A DNA stretch of 64,000 bases from Streptococcus salivarius. Lineage in GTDB: Bacteria; Bacillota; Bacilli; Lactobacillales; Streptococcaceae. The notes below the pieces were generated by a model, which saw only the letters and a program-made list of their open reading frames with translations, did no database searches and was not told the origin of the DNA. Of this stretch, positions 7,649 to 19,434 are shown piece after piece (positions within the stretch are counted from its first letter, which is position 1; the number at the start of each line of letters is the position of its first letter). The DNA lies in the NCBI RefSeq assembly GCF_000785515.1, contig NZ_CP009913.1:710001-774000 (forward strand), written 5' to 3'. The translations under genes were made by a program, and so were the position numbers.

Positions 7649-8495
7649 TGGACACACACGCCTAGCAGCTGTTGTCGCCAATCCAATCAAGCATTCGATT
7701 TCGCCATTCATTCATAATTCGGCCTTTGAGAAGACACAAATTAATGGTGTTTATGTGGCCTGGGAGATTCCGGAATCAGACCTAGCCGAGACAGTTGAAA
7801 ATATTAGACGTTACGACATGTTCGGTATCAATTTGTCCATGCCATATAAGGAAGCAGTTATTCCTTTTTTGGATGAAATTAGTCCTGCAGCTCAACTGAT
7901 TGGTGCTGTCAATACAGTTGTTAATCGTGATGGGCGTTTGATTGGTCATAATACGGACGGTTTTGGCTTTTTTGCTAGTCTAAAGAACTTTAGCTCTAAA
8001 GATGCCCATCTGATGATTTTGGGTGCTGGTGGTGCGGCTAAAGCTATTGTGACGCAGGCAGTTCTTGATGGTGCCAAAAAAGTAAGTGTCTATGTTCGCC
8101 CTCAGTCATTGGATAAGGCAAAAGAGAGCTTTAAGTCCTTACTTGAACAGACAACTTGTCACTTGGAGTTTCATGCTTTAAATGATCTTAAGTATTTTAA
8201 AGAGGAACTAGGCCAGGCTGATTTATTGGTGAATGCGACGAGTGTAGGTATGGATGGCGCATCCTTGCCTATTCCTACAGATACAAAATTTCCTAAGGGA
8301 CTCTTGGTTGCTGATATCATTTATCAGCCTTTTGAAACACCTTTCTTGGCCTTGGCTAGAAAACAGGGAATAGAGGCTGTGAACGGACTTGGCATGTTGC
8401 TTCATCAAGCAGCAGGTGCCTTTAAATTGTGGACAGGCAAGGACATGCCAACAGACGCCATTTGGCAGGAATTAGAAAATATTTACAATAGCTAG
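7638..8495 (+). CDS. aroE: Shikimate dehydrogenase (NADP+)
   Basis: A 285-aa enzyme reducing 3-dehydroshikimate to shikimate. The substrate domain includes [13 protein letters not shown] and the catalytic Lys in [10 protein letters not shown]. The nucleotide domain carries the glycine-rich loop [10 protein letters not shown], and [14 protein letters not shown] is the conserved C-terminal segment. The start ATG 7638 lies inside the end of aroD, with GGGAGG 6 bases before it. It is followed by aroB after a 12-base gap containing GGAGGGG. Nothing is missing. Confidence 0.96.
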   Translation: MQIDGHTRLAAVVANPIKHSISPFIHNSAFEKTQINGVYVAWEIPESDLAETVENIRRYDMFGINLSMPYKEAVIPFLDEISPAAQLIGAVNTVVNRDGRLIGHNTDGFGFFASLKNFSSKDAHLMILGAGGAAKAIVTQAVLDGAKKVSVYVRPQSLDKAKESFKSLLEQTTCHLEFHALNDLKYFKEELGQADLLVNATSVGMDGASLPIPTDTKFPKGLLVADIIYQPFETPFLALARKQGIEAVNGLGMLLHQAAGAFKLWTGKDMPTDAIWQELENIYNS

Positions 8496-8507
8496 GAGGG
8501 GACGACT

Positions 8508-9575
8508 ATGAAACTAGAGGTAAATTTAACACATAACCCTTATGACATTATTATTGAAAAAGGAGCCCTTAAGACCGTCGGTCAATGGGTGAAGTCACTT
8601 TGGGAACCACAAAAGATTGCCCTTATTACGGACAATCATGTGGGAGCTCTATATGCAGAAAAAGTTAAGCTTAGCCTGGAGCACGAAGGTTTTGAGGTTG
8701 TCGTTTTTGATTTTCTAGAAGGTGAAGCGAGTAAAAATCTTAAGACTGTTAACAAGGCTTATGAGTTTTTGATTAAGAAAGGCATGACTCGTAGTGATGG
8801 CATTCTTGCTCTTGGTGGTGGCGTTGTTGGAGATTTAGCAGGCTTTGTCGCTTCAACTTATATGCGTGGCATTCACTTCGTTCAGGTTCCAACTAGTCTC
8901 ACTGCCCAAGTGGATTCGTCTATTGGTGGTAAGACCGGTGTGAACACACCATTTGCTAAAAATATCGTGGGAACTTTCGCTCAGCCTGATGGGGTTTTGA
9001 TTGACCCTAATGTCCTTGAGTCACTTGGTAAACGTGAATTGATCGAAGGTATGGGTGAGGTTGTCAAATACGGTTTGATTGACGATCCTGAACTTTGGCA
9101 GCTTCTTGAAAGCATTGATGGTTCGGTTCACAGTATCCTAGAAAACTCAGAAACCATTATTTACCGTTCATGTAACGTTAAGCGTAAAATTGTCGTTGAA
9201 GATGAGTTTGAAGGTGGGGTTCGTATGTACCTCAACTTTGGTCATACGATTGGGCATGCCGTTGAACAAACAGCTGGTTACGGAAAAGTCATGCACGGTG
9301 AAGCGGTAGCTATCGGAATGGTTCAGATTTCACGAGTTGCTGAGGAAAAAGGTCTGATGCCTAAGGGGATCACACGTCAAATCGCTGAGATGTGTGTCAA
9401 ATTTGGCTTGCCAGTAGACTATGAGCCATGGCGTGTTGAGGAGCTCTATACAGCCCTCACACATGATAAAAAAGCTCGTGGCAATAGCATTAAGACAGTT
9501 ATCGTTCCAGAGATTGGTAAGGCAGCTATCAATCAGATTCCTTTAGTTGAAATGAAAGAGTACTTGGAGAAATAA
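8508..9575 (+). CDS. aroB: 3-dehydroquinate synthase
   Basis: A 355-aa NAD- and metal-dependent enzyme making 3-dehydroquinate from DAHP, step two of the pathway. The NAD site motif [11 protein letters not shown] and the following [16 protein letters not shown] segment are intact, as is the zinc-ligand region NFGHTIGHA...HGEAV. It starts 12 bases after aroE with a good Shine-Dalgarno sequence (GGAGGGGAC) and its TAA is immediately followed by the aroC ATG. The gene encoding DAHP synthase is not in this window. Confidence 0.97.
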   Translation: MKLEVNLTHNPYDIIIEKGALKTVGQWVKSLWEPQKIALITDNHVGALYAEKVKLSLEHEGFEVVVFDFLEGEASKNLKTVNKAYEFLIKKGMTRSDGILALGGGVVGDLAGFVASTYMRGIHFVQVPTSLTAQVDSSIGGKTGVNTPFAKNIVGTFAQPDGVLIDPNVLESLGKRELIEGMGEVVKYGLIDDPELWQLLESIDGSVHSILENSETIIYRSCNVKRKIVVEDEFEGGVRMYLNFGHTIGHAVEQTAGYGKVMHGEAVAIGMVQISRVAEEKGLMPKGITRQIAEMCVKFGLPVDYEPWRVEELYTALTHDKKARGNSIKTVIVPEIGKAAINQIPLVEMKEYLEK

Positions 9576-10742
9576 ATGAGATATTTAACAGCAGGTGAGT
9601 CTCATGGCCCACGTTTAACAGCAATTATCGAAGGTGTTCCAGCTGGTCTTCCCTTGACGGCTGAAGATATCAATGCTGATTTGAAACGCCGCCAAGGTGG
9701 TTATGGTCGTGGTGGCCGTATGAAAATTGAGTCTGATAAAGTTGAAATCACTTCTGGTGTTCGTCATGGGAAAACAACAGGGGCTCCAATCACCCTTCAT
9801 GTTATCAATAAGGACCATCAAAAATGGTTGGACATCATGGCTGTGGAAGACATTGAAGACCGTTTGAAAACCAAACGTAAAATCACTCACCCACGTCCAG
9901 GACATGCTGACTTGGTTGGTGGAATGAAATACCGTTTCGATGATTTGCGTAATTCCTTGGAGCGTTCTAGTGCGCGTGAAACAACTATGCGTGTGGCAGT
10001 AGGTGCTGTCGCTAAACGTATCTTGGCTGAGCTCGATATTGAAATTGCTAACCATGTTGTTGTCTTTGGTGGTAAGGAAATTGATGTGCCTGAGAATTTG
10101 ACAGTAGCTCAAATCAAGGAATTGGCTCAACAATCAGAGATTTCAGTCGTTAACCAAGAACGTGAACAAGAGATTAAAGACTACATTGATCAGATCAAAA
10201 AAGAGGGAGACACAATCGGTGGTGTCGTTGAAACTGTCGTTGGTGGTGTTCCTGTTGGTCTTGGTTCTTATGTGCAATGGGATACAAAACTTGATGCTAA
10301 GATTGCTCAAGCAGTTGTATCCATCAATGCCTTCAAGGGTGTGGAATTTGGTCTTGGTTTCAAAGATGGCTACCTCAAGGGCTCCCAAGTGATGGACGAG
10401 ATTCTCTGGAATGAAGAGGATGGTTATACACGTCGCACTAACAATCTTGGTGGTTTCGAAGGTGGTATGACCAATGGACAACCGATTGTGGTGCGTGGGG
10501 TTATGAAACCCATTCCAACCCTTTACAAGCCTTTGATGTCAGTAGATATCGAAACACACGAACCTTACAAGGCAACAGTTGAGCGTTCAGATCCAACGGC
10601 CTTGCCGGCAGCGGGTGTTGTTATGGAATCCGTAGTTGCTACAGTCCTAGCTAATGAAATCTTGGACAAATTCTCTTCCGATAACATGGAAGAATTGAAA
10701 GAAGTGGTAGCACGTCATCGTGACTATGTGAAAAACTTTTAA
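9576..10742 (+). CDS. aroC: Chorismate synthase
   Basis: A 388-aa enzyme that converts EPSP to chorismate using reduced FMN. Conserved family signatures are present: TAGESHGP at the N-terminus, [19 protein letters not shown], and [12 protein letters not shown]. It begins directly at the base after the aroB stop codon, so translational coupling is likely. Length matches other Gram-positive chorismate synthases. Its product is the branch point for tyrA and pheA further along the same operon. Confidence 0.97.
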   Translation: MRYLTAGESHGPRLTAIIEGVPAGLPLTAEDINADLKRRQGGYGRGGRMKIESDKVEITSGVRHGKTTGAPITLHVINKDHQKWLDIMAVEDIEDRLKTKRKITHPRPGHADLVGGMKYRFDDLRNSLERSSARETTMRVAVGAVAKRILAELDIEIANHVVVFGGKEIDVPENLTVAQIKELAQQSEISVVNQEREQEIKDYIDQIKKEGDTIGGVVETVVGGVPVGLGSYVQWDTKLDAKIAQAVVSINAFKGVEFGLGFKDGYLKGSQVMDEILWNEEDGYTRRTNNLGGFEGGMTNGQPIVVRGVMKPIPTLYKPLMSVDIETHEPYKATVERSDPTALPAAGVVMESVVATVLANEILDKFSSDNMEELKEVVARHRDYVKNF

Positions 10743-10771
10743 GCAGCATCAGACAATAGATGGGAGTAGTA

Positions 10772-11878
10772 ATGAGTAAGAAAACAATTTATATCGCAGG
10801 ATTGGGCTTAATTGGTGGTTCCTTGGCTTTAGGGATTAAAAGAGGCCACCCTGATTATGAGATTCTTGGATATAATCGCTCTGACTATTCTCGAAATATT
10901 GCGCTTGAGCGTGGTATCGTTGACCGTGCAACCAGTGATTTCAAAGAATTTGCCCCACTTGCTGATGTGATTATCCTTGCAGTGCCAATTAAGCAAACTG
11001 TGGCCTACTTGCAGGAATTGGCTGACTTGGATCTCAAAGATAATGTCATCATCACAGACGCAGGATCTACTAAGTTGGATATCGTTGAGGCAGCTGAACG
11101 TTACCTAACAGGTAAAAATGTTCAGTTTGTAGGTTCCCACCCTATGGCTGGTTCCCATAAATCAGGGGCTATTGCAGCCGACGTGACGCTTTTTGAAAAT
11201 GCCTATTATATTTTCACACCGACAAGTCTGACAAGAGAGACAACTATCCCAGAGCTTAAGGACATCTTGTCTGGGCTTAAGTCACGTTTTGTGGAGATTG
11301 ATGCGGCTGAACACGATCGTGTAACCAGTCAAATCAGTCATTTTCCCCACCTTTTAGCATCTGGTCTTATGGAGCAGGCGGCTGATTATGCTCAGGCCCA
11401 TGAGATGACCAATCACTTTGCGGCTGGGGGGTTCCGAGATATGACCCGTATTGCTGAGAGTGAACCGGGTATGTGGGCTTCCATTCTCATGACCAATGGG
11501 CCAGCTGTTTTGGATCGTATTGAAGATTTCAAAAAACGTTTGGACCATGTGGCTGACTTGATTAAGGCTGAGGATGAGAATGCCATTTGGGAGTTCTTTG
11601 ACAATGGTCGTAAGAAGCGTAAAGAGATGGAAATCCACAAAAAGGGTGGCGTGGAAAGTGCCTTCGATATTTTCGTGGATGTGCCTGACCGTGAGGACGT
11701 TATCCTTAGCATTATGGAATTGTTGCGAGGAACGTCTTTGGTTAACCTTCGTATCAATGAAGAAAATCGCGAGGATATTCATGGTATCCTTCAAATTACT
11801 TTTAAAAATGAAAAAGATCGTTCACATGCTAAGACTGTTATTGAAGCCAATACAGACTATCATGTGGTGATCGCCTAG
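10772..11878 (+). CDS. tyrA: Prephenate dehydrogenase with C-terminal ACT domain
   Basis: A 368-aa enzyme oxidising prephenate to 4-hydroxyphenylpyruvate for tyrosine synthesis. A Rossmann NAD motif (GLGLIGGSLALG) opens the protein and the conserved GSHPMAGSHKSG segment follows. The last 70 residues (FVDVPDREDVILSIMELL...) form an ACT-type regulatory domain, so feedback control by tyrosine is likely. I chose ATG 10772 over the in-frame ATG 10760 because GGGAG at 10762-10766 is correctly spaced only for the later start. It follows aroC by 29 bases. Confidence 0.94.
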   Translation: MSKKTIYIAGLGLIGGSLALGIKRGHPDYEILGYNRSDYSRNIALERGIVDRATSDFKEFAPLADVIILAVPIKQTVAYLQELADLDLKDNVIITDAGSTKLDIVEAAERYLTGKNVQFVGSHPMAGSHKSGAIAADVTLFENAYYIFTPTSLTRETTIPELKDILSGLKSRFVEIDAAEHDRVTSQISHFPHLLASGLMEQAADYAQAHEMTNHFAAGGFRDMTRIAESEPGMWASILMTNGPAVLDRIEDFKKRLDHVADLIKAEDENAIWEFFDNGRKKRKEMEIHKKGGVESAFDIFVDVPDREDVILSIMELLRGTSLVNLRINEENREDIHGILQITFKNEKDRSHAKTVIEANTDYHVVIA

Positions 11879-11887
11879 GAGAATAAA

Positions 11888-12226
11888 ATGACAAATATTT
11901 ATGATTTAGCAAATGAGTTGGAACGTGGCATTCGTGCCCTTCCTGAGTACAAAACTTTGGTAGAGAAAAAAGAAGCTATCGCAGCTGATGCTGAGGCTAG
12001 TGCTCTTTTCAAAGAGTTCACTGATTTCCAAGAGGATTTCTATGCTAAAATGCAAGCTGGTACAATGCCAACAGCAGAAGAACAAGCAGCTGTTCAAGAA
12101 TTGGGGCAAAAAGTGGAAGCTAATGCCCTTTTGAAAGAATACTTGGCTGCACAACAAGGCTTGTCTGTTTATTTGAATGATATTGAACGTATCATCTTCA
12201 AACCTTTGCAAGAATTGAATAGCTAA
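11888..12226 (+). CDS. YlbF/YmcA family regulator
   Basis: A 112-aa all-helical soluble protein of the YlbF family. In Bacillus subtilis the relatives YlbF and YmcA form a complex with YaaT that affects RNase Y-dependent mRNA maturation, competence and biofilm formation; the streptococcal role is unproven. The N-terminal [13 protein letters not shown] and central [16 protein letters not shown] segments are typical. It starts 9 bases after tyrA, in the middle of an aromatic-acid operon, with no evident metabolic link. Confidence 0.85.
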   Translation: MTNIYDLANELERGIRALPEYKTLVEKKEAIAADAEASALFKEFTDFQEDFYAKMQAGTMPTAEEQAAVQELGQKVEANALLKEYLAAQQGLSVYLNDIERIIFKPLQELNS

Positions 12227-12231
12227 TCAGA

Positions 12232-12260
12232 GAGGGTATGTCAGTTGACAGGCCCTTTTC
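12232..12260 (+). terminator. Weak terminator or pause site within the aro operon
   Basis: AGGG...CCCT encloses TGTCAGTTGACA, a perfect 12-base palindrome, and is followed by only four T. It may attenuate transcription between the tyrA-ylbF group and the dehydrogenase gene. Confidence 0.4.
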
Positions 12261-12314
12261 TGCATTCAAAAGAGATTGTCTAAGAATGAAGATCAAATAT
12301 TAAGGAGGAAAATG

Positions 12315-13265
12315 ATGGCTCGTAAAATTGGAATTATTGGTATGGGAAATGTTGGAGCTGCGGTAGCTCATGGAGCTATTGCTCAAGGTTTGGCTGATAG
12401 TTATGTCTTTATAGATATCAATGAGAAAAAGGCTGAGGCGGATGCCCAGGATTTTAAAGATGCTATGGCCAATCTGCCTAGCTATGCCAACATCGTGGTT
12501 AATGATTATGCAGCACTTGAAGATGCTGATGTGATTATTTCATCCCTTGGAAATATTCAGTTACAGCATAATGCCGGTGAGGACCGTTTTGCTGAATTTC
12601 CATTTACCCGAGAAGCTGTTTATCAGGTTTCTCAGGAACTCAAAAAATTGGATTTTAAAGGCATACTCTTGGTTATCTCAAACCCTGTAGATGCCGTATC
12701 AGCCCTCTATCAAGAGTTCACAGGTTGGCCAAGAGAACGTGTGATTGGGACAGGGACTCTACTCGATACAGCTAGAATGAAGGCAGCGGTAGGAGATGAT
12801 TTATCAGTCAATCCAAAATCAGTATCCGGCTACAATCTTGGCGAACATGGGAATTCCCAATTTACAGCCTGGAGTCAAGTCAAGGTCAAAGGTCAAGATA
12901 TTACAGTATTGACCAGTGAAGAAGAGCGTCAAAATCTTTTTATGGCTTCTATGAAGGGTGGCCACAATGTCTTTTATGGTAAGGGCTATACTTCTTATGG
13001 CATTGCCAGTGCGGCTCTTCGTTTGGTAGCCATTATCCTTTCGGATGCTCAAGAAGAAGTGGCAGTATCAAGCTATCAAGAAGCCTATCAAACCTATCTT
13101 GGCTATCCAGTCATCCTAGGGCGTCATGGGGTGGCTGCTCCAGTTCACTTGTCTTTGTCGGCTGAGGAAGATCGTCTTTTGGAGGAGTCTGCTAACTTAA
13201 TTCGTAACCGTGTTCAAGAGGCAGTTGCCTTTCTAAGAGAAAAGTATACTAATACTAGAGAGTGA
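12315..13265 (+). CDS. L-2-hydroxyacid dehydrogenase (L-2-hydroxyisocaproate/lactate dehydrogenase family)
   Basis: A 316-aa NAD-dependent dehydrogenase of the lactate/malate dehydrogenase superfamily. The N-terminal GIIGMGNVGAAVA is the NAD-binding loop, VISNPVDAVS is the usual second signature and the catalytic His is in GEHGNSQ. The divergent substrate loop (SSLGNIQLQHNAGEDR) resembles L-2-hydroxyisocaproate dehydrogenases more than L-lactate dehydrogenase. Its place beside tyrA and pheA suggests it could reduce branched or aromatic 2-keto acids such as phenylpyruvate; that is inference. I chose ATG 12315 because GGAGG at 12304-12308 is best spaced for it. Confidence 0.85.
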   Translation: MARKIGIIGMGNVGAAVAHGAIAQGLADSYVFIDINEKKAEADAQDFKDAMANLPSYANIVVNDYAALEDADVIISSLGNIQLQHNAGEDRFAEFPFTREAVYQVSQELKKLDFKGILLVISNPVDAVSALYQEFTGWPRERVIGTGTLLDTARMKAAVGDDLSVNPKSVSGYNLGEHGNSQFTAWSQVKVKGQDITVLTSEEERQNLFMASMKGGHNVFYGKGYTSYGIASAALRLVAIILSDAQEEVAVSSYQEAYQTYLGYPVILGRHGVAAPVHLSLSAEEDRLLEESANLIRNRVQEAVAFLREKYTNTRE

Positions 13266-13304
13266 ATATTTTGACAATTCAGTCTATGGTTGGGCTTTAA
13301 ATTA

Positions 13305-13313
13305 TGGTATAAT
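13305..13313 (+). promoter_or_regulatory. Extended -10 promoter for the aroA-aroK-pheA part of the operon
   Basis: TGGTATAAT (13305-13313) is a perfect extended -10, 33 bases before the aroA ATG, with a normal CAGGAG ribosome-binding site between. It gives the distal genes their own transcript as well as readthrough. Confidence 0.7.
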
Positions 13314-13342
13314 GAGAGCAACTATAAATTTTTCAGGAGTAA

Positions 13343-15103
<1,761 letters not shown>

Positions 15104-15113
<10 letters not shown>

Positions 15114-15928
15114 GTTATTTGGGCCCTAGTGGGTCGTTTACGCATAATGCAGCCTTAAAGGCTTTTCCTGAGGCAGAATTGGTTTCTCTAGGTACCATTA
15201 CCGAGGTTATCAAGTCTTATGAAGAGGGACGTGTGGATTATGCGGTCATTCCGGTGGAAAATTCCATTGAGGGCTCTGTTCATGAGAGTTTAGACTATCT
15301 CTTCCATCAGGCCGATATTCGTGCTGTGGCAGAGATTGTTCAGCCCATCAAGCAGCAGTTGATGGCGACGAAACATCATGAGAAAATTGAGAAAATCTTC
15401 TCACACCCACAGGCTATTGCCCAAGGGAAAAAATATATTAAACAGCATTTTCCACATGCCAAGATTGAGACAACAGCCAGTACAGCCTTTGCGGCGCGTT
15501 TTGTCGCTGATAATCCAGATCAGCCATATGCTGCAATCGCTCCGCATGCAGCTGCTAAGGAATACGGTCTTCAAATCTTGGCTAAGGATATTCAGGAGAT
15601 TGAAAAGAATTATACCCGCTTTTGGGTGTTGGGGAACACCGTTCCTGAGATTCCGCTCAATCAGATTGATTGCAAATTAACGCTGGCCTTGACCCTGCCT
15701 GACAATATGCCAGGGGCACTTTACAAGGCCTTATCGACCTTTGCCTGGCGAGGCATTGACTTGACCAAGATAGAAAGTCGTCCTTTGAAGACGGTACTTG
15801 GCGAGTATTTCTTTATTATTGACTGTGATTATACAAAGGAAAAGTTGGCTCAGTTCGCTCTTGAAGAGCTGACTGCAGTTGGAATTGGATATAAAATCTT
15901 GGGTGCTTACCAAGTCTATGAAATTTAA
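15104..15928 (+). CDS. pheA: Prephenate dehydratase
   Basis: A 274-aa enzyme converting prephenate to phenylpyruvate for phenylalanine. The N-terminal GYLGPSGSFTHNAAL and VENSIEGSVHESLDYL segments are signatures of the catalytic domain, and NYTRFWVLG carries the conserved Thr-Arg-Phe. Residues about 190-274 form an ACT domain (LTKIESRPLKTVLGEY), the probable phenylalanine sensor. There is no chorismate mutase domain, so that activity must be encoded elsewhere. It overlaps aroK by 10 bases. Confidence 0.96.
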
Positions 15929-15939
15929 AGGGAAATCTT

Positions 15940-17361
15940 ATGACCAAATCTAACAATGGACCGTTTACGCATCATGAACGGTTACGTTACAGCTATCTTT
16001 TAAAAAATCTTGCTCACCTGAATGGACAGCAGGCCTCAGAATTCAATTATCTTCAAGGAAAGTTGGATGCCTATGAAGCTGAGCGGCGGTATCAAGCGCA
16101 AAGAGAGGACTATCAAGCAGCGTGGCGCCAGCCTTATGACAATCGTTCTGACTACTATCAAGAACGTGATTATGAGTCTGTCAATCAGCTAACTGAGGAA
16201 GGTTTGCCTGTCTATCGGGAGGAAGTCGCTCAAAGTAAACCTAAACGTAAAAAGGTTCAAAGACAAGCAACTCCTTCAGCAACGTCGGCTCCAAGGTCCA
16301 AGTCGCAAGTAGCCAAGAAAAAGCGACCAAAGAAAAAGAGAAGGCTCAAGAAAGTTGTTAAGCTGATGCTTAGTTGCTTGAGTCTTGGAGTTGTGTTCTT
16401 AGTGATAGCCATGGCTTATCAATTTTACAAGGGAACAGACCTTTCTGCTGCGGGTAATAATGGTAAATCCTACCAGCCTGCCATAGTTGAGACCTTTAAT
16501 GGCAAGGATACCAAGGATGGGGTCAATATCCTTATTCTAGGTTCTGACCAACGCGTTAGCCAAGAATCTACCGATGCCAGAACAGACTCCATTATGGTGG
16601 TCAATGTGGGCAATAAAGAAGGTAAGGTTAAGATGGTTAGCTTTATGCGAGACACCTTGGTCAATATCAAGGGGGCTTCAGAAACCGACTATTCTCAGGA
16701 CTTGAAACTCAATACGGCCTTCAATATTGGTGAGCAAAATAATCATCAAGGGGCAGAGCTCATGCGGGAGACGCTCAAACGAAATTTTGATATTGATATC
16801 AAGTACTATGCCATGGTTGACTTTGAAACCTTTGCGACAGGGGTTGATACCCTCTTCCCAAATGGTGTAGAAATCAATGCGAAGTTTGCGACCATTGATG
16901 GTAAAAAAGTGTCTTCGGTCCAAGTTCCAGATGATTTGAAGATGGACAAGAACGGTCACGTGCCAAATCAAACCATTAAAGTTGGTAAGCAAGATATGGA
17001 TGGCCGCACCCTTCTGAATTATGCCCGTTTTCGTAAGGATGACGAGGGTGACTATGGCCGTACCAAGCGCCAGCAACAAGTGATGCAGGCTGTCATGAAG
17101 CAGCTTAAGAATCCACTTAGCCTCTTCAAAGGGCCTGAGGCTTTGGGGAAGGTTTACTCACTGACCTCAACCAATATGAGTATGACGGACATGTTGGACT
17201 TGGGGCTTTCAAATGCCGGTAGTTTCAAAAAAGGTATCAATTCGCAAACCATTCCTTCGGATGGTGATTGGATTGACAGCTATGATTTGTATGGCGGTCA
17301 AGGAATTGAAATTGATTTTGACACTTATCAGGATAAATTAAAGGAACTAGGATTTAGATAA
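15940..17361 (+). CDS. LytR-CpsA-Psr (LCP) family wall glycopolymer ligase
   Basis: A 473-aa membrane-anchored protein that probably attaches wall polysaccharide or teichoic acid to peptidoglycan. A long cytoplasmic, very basic region (about 1-140, rich in Lys/Arg, KKKRPKKKRR) precedes one membrane helix (SCLSLGVVFLVIAMAYQF). An extracellular LCP domain follows, with ILILGSDQR, the arginine-bearing SFMRDTLV and NYARFRKDDEGDYGR. The unusually long basic head could bind membrane phospholipid or DNA; this is a guess. It ends the aromatic operon, 11 bases after pheA, an arrangement also familiar from other streptococci. Confidence 0.92.
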   Translation: MTKSNNGPFTHHERLRYSYLLKNLAHLNGQQASEFNYLQGKLDAYEAERRYQAQREDYQAAWRQPYDNRSDYYQERDYESVNQLTEEGLPVYREEVAQSKPKRKKVQRQATPSATSAPRSKSQVAKKKRPKKKRRLKKVVKLMLSCLSLGVVFLVIAMAYQFYKGTDLSAAGNNGKSYQPAIVETFNGKDTKDGVNILILGSDQRVSQESTDARTDSIMVVNVGNKEGKVKMVSFMRDTLVNIKGASETDYSQDLKLNTAFNIGEQNNHQGAELMRETLKRNFDIDIKYYAMVDFETFATGVDTLFPNGVEINAKFATIDGKKVSSVQVPDDLKMDKNGHVPNQTIKVGKQDMDGRTLLNYARFRKDDEGDYGRTKRQQQVMQAVMKQLKNPLSLFKGPEALGKVYSLTSTNMSMTDMLDLGLSNAGSFKKGINSQTIPSDGDWIDSYDLYGGQGIEIDFDTYQDKLKELGFR

Positions 17362-17362
17362 G

Positions 17363-17399
17363 AAAAGAAGCAGATTCACACTGAACCTGCTTCTTTTTT
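17363..17399. terminator. Bidirectional terminator between LCP and TDT genes
   Basis: GAAGCAG and CTGCTTC flank a loop and are followed by six T on the plus strand and by TTTTC on the minus strand. It serves both convergent genes; the TDT stop codon lies inside the stem-loop. Confidence 0.8.
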
Positions 17400-18314
17400 G
17401 GTATTAAGAGCTTGTATAAGCGCCATGTATAAGAGTTTTAGAAAATGATAGAGCAAATAGGTCATGATAAGAAGAATAATGACGAACTCTACCTTATAAA
17501 TCAATTGGGTAGCTGGATTGACTAAACCCAGACTGGTGGTAGCTGCCTTAAAAGCATTGACACTATTGACCAAGGGAAAGCTAAAAGCTGCAAAAAGTGG
17601 CATAAAGCCTTTTCTAACCAGTTTTACAAAGAGATTAAGAGCGTAGAAAAAGAATGCTTGTGAGAATAGAAGTAGGGCAAGTAAAATAATAGTTGCAGGT
17701 CTTTGATTACTCTTGATTGAGCTGGTAATAAGAAGGGCCAGAGGTGCTGCTAAAATAGCAAGTATAGGCTGATATAGGTGAGGGATGGCTATCTGTTTCA
17801 TTCTCCATAAGACAAGTGGAAAGAGGACCAGAGTCGCTAATCCCGTTACTCCCAGAATAAGTCCCTTGATGCTAGTAGGAACACTAGCCGGTACTGTCAC
17901 AAGACTGATAGCAGGGCCAACGTAGACCACGAACCAGCTTGGAAAGACTTGGTTCAAAGATAGTGGGCGCATAAAACGCAGACTGAAAAATATAATATAG
18001 GCAATATAAAGTCCAAGGAGTCCAAGCCAAGTCACACTCAATCCTGTTTGAGCTAGTGGGAGGCGGCTGCCAAAGAGAAAAGCAGCCATAAAGAAGCTAG
18101 CAAAGGCCGAAGCAATGACTGGATTTCGCAAATCTTCTCTTATTTGTTCAAATCCAAGAATCAAGCGTCCCAGTATAAGTATAAAACCTATACTGGCTAA
18201 ACACCAAATACCCTGAGCAATCAGGGTATAGTGGCTTATTTGATTGGATAAACTAAAGAGGGCAAGAACTAGACTAGATAGGGCCAAGGGAATTTTCTTA
18301 AAAAATACCTTCAT
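17376..18314 (-). CDS. TDT/TehA-SLAC1 family anion transporter
   Basis: A 312-aa membrane protein with about ten hydrophobic segments and almost no soluble loops, typical of the tellurite-resistance/dicarboxylate transporter (TDT) family. Members move malate, nitrate or other anions, or act as SLAC1-type channels; the substrate here is unknown. I chose the ATG at 18314 (MKVFFKKIPLAL) since upstream codons belong to the end of the neighbouring gene in another frame. The gene starts 16 bases after the flavoprotein stop codon, so the two are probably cotranscribed. Confidence 0.8.
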   Translation of the reverse strand: MKVFFKKIPLALSSLVLALFSLSNQISHYTLIAQGIWCLASIGFILILGRLILGFEQIREDLRNPVIASAFASFFMAAFLFGSRLPLAQTGLSVTWLGLLGLYIAYIIFFSLRFMRPLSLNQVFPSWFVVYVGPAISLVTVPASVPTSIKGLILGVTGLATLVLFPLVLWRMKQIAIPHLYQPILAILAAPLALLITSSIKSNQRPATIILLALLLFSQAFFFYALNLFVKLVRKGFMPLFAAFSFPLVNSVNAFKAATTSLGLVNPATQLIYKVEFVIILLIMTYLLYHFLKLLYMALIQALNTKKEAGSV

Positions 18315-18330
18315 TGGTCCACCGGCCTTT

Positions 18331-19395
18331 CTAGCTAGCTGCAAGAATGTGACGAAGCTGAACCGCACTCGGAGATACAATTGGAAGGAAGACGCCTTCA
18401 TTCCAACGACGGATAAAGCTTGACTCTGATTCTTTCAAATAGCCACGACCACCACTAGCTTGAAGTTCGAGGAGCAAGCTGTTGGCTACGACATCGACAA
18501 TATCGATACGCAATTGGAAAAGTTCACGTGGTTTTTCAATGAAATAATCGGCATCATTAAGCCCTGCAAAGAGTTGGTCTTGGATAGCAAGAAGATTTTC
18601 ACGTGTAGCTTCAAATTCTTCACGAAGAACGCTACGGTTACTGTTTAGACTAGCTTCAACCTCATCAAGAGAACGTTTAGCCAAACCAAAGGCAAGACCA
18701 AATTGGAAACCAAGGAAGTTTGGACGTGTTTTGGCAATATAGTCCGTACCTTCTTTTGAAAGGATCCAATTAGGATCTAACTTAACGTGATCGAAAGTAA
18801 GAGAGGCAGTGTTAGCACCTTGAAGGGAAACAAATTCCAAATCTTCAGAACGGCTAAGTCCCTCAGCTTCAGATGGAATAGTGATAATCCAAGGTTGGCT
18901 ACCGTCTTTAAAGTCAGCAGCAAAGAGAGCAGCAAATTTATCAGAACGAAGGTTAGTTACCCAAGGCAAACGACCATCAAGATAGTAGTCATCGCCTTCT
19001 TGACTGATGGTAACATTCAATTCTTCAATATCTGACAAGAATTTGACCGCATTTGACAAGCCAGTTCCACCAGCACGCTCACCGGTATACAATTCTTTCA
19101 ACCATGTTTCACGAGGATAAGCATTGTCGCTAGCTAGGATATACTCGATGAAAGTACGGTGTCCCCAAGAAATAAAGGAAGCTGTCAAAGAGTGTTGTGC
19201 CAATTCATCAAGCACATCAACGACTTGAGTAGGACCACCACCTAGGCCATCAAACTCAGCAGGTACGCCGATTTTAAAGACGTCGTTTTCAGCAATTTTT
19301 TCAAGAAGTTGGTCCGCAATGGGTCCAGACTCTTGGTCAATATGGTCAGCGTTGGTATCCAACCAAGTAAGAAATTCTTTTGAAAAATGTGACAT
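18331..19395 (-). CDS. Acyl-CoA dehydrogenase-fold flavoprotein
   Basis: A 354-aa soluble protein with the acyl-CoA dehydrogenase layout: helical N-domain (GVPAEFDGLGGGP), central beta domain (TGLSNAVKFL, YLDGRLPWVTNL) and C-terminal four-helix domain with QASGGRGYLKES. Streptococci lack fatty-acid beta-oxidation, so a classical role is unlikely. Relatives of this fold also act as flavin-dependent oxidases or monooxygenases and in sulfur or nitro-compound metabolism. It lies 39 bases downstream of an AhpD-like gene and just before the TDT transporter, suggesting a small oxidative unit. The substrate is unknown. Confidence 0.75.
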   Translation of the reverse strand: MSHFSKEFLTWLDTNADHIDQESGPIADQLLEKIAENDVFKIGVPAEFDGLGGGPTQVVDVLDELAQHSLTASFISWGHRTFIEYILASDNAYPRETWLKELYTGERAGGTGLSNAVKFLSDIEELNVTISQEGDDYYLDGRLPWVTNLRSDKFAALFAADFKDGSQPWIITIPSEAEGLSRSEDLEFVSLQGANTASLTFDHVKLDPNWILSKEGTDYIAKTRPNFLGFQFGLAFGLAKRSLDEVEASLNSNRSVLREEFEATRENLLAIQDQLFAGLNDADYFIEKPRELFQLRIDIVDVVANSLLLELQASGGRGYLKESESSFIRRWNEGVFLPIVSPSAVQLRHILAAS

Positions 19396-19434
19396 AGGCT
19401 TAGGTCCTCCTCTAGTTTATCCTTTGGTTTTGAA

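Noticed and set aside
9615-10133. Long antisense open frame within aroC
   Set aside because: It has no ribosome-binding site and lies opposite an intact enzyme gene; it arises from codon bias of aroC.
12232-12260. The hairpin after ylbF as a full operon end
   Set aside because: The T run is short and the dehydrogenase gene follows closely in the same direction, so it is called only as a weak site.
18331-19395. Acyl-CoA dehydrogenase gene as evidence for fatty-acid oxidation
   Set aside because: No thiolase, hydratase or CoA ligase partners are seen and streptococci lack the pathway.
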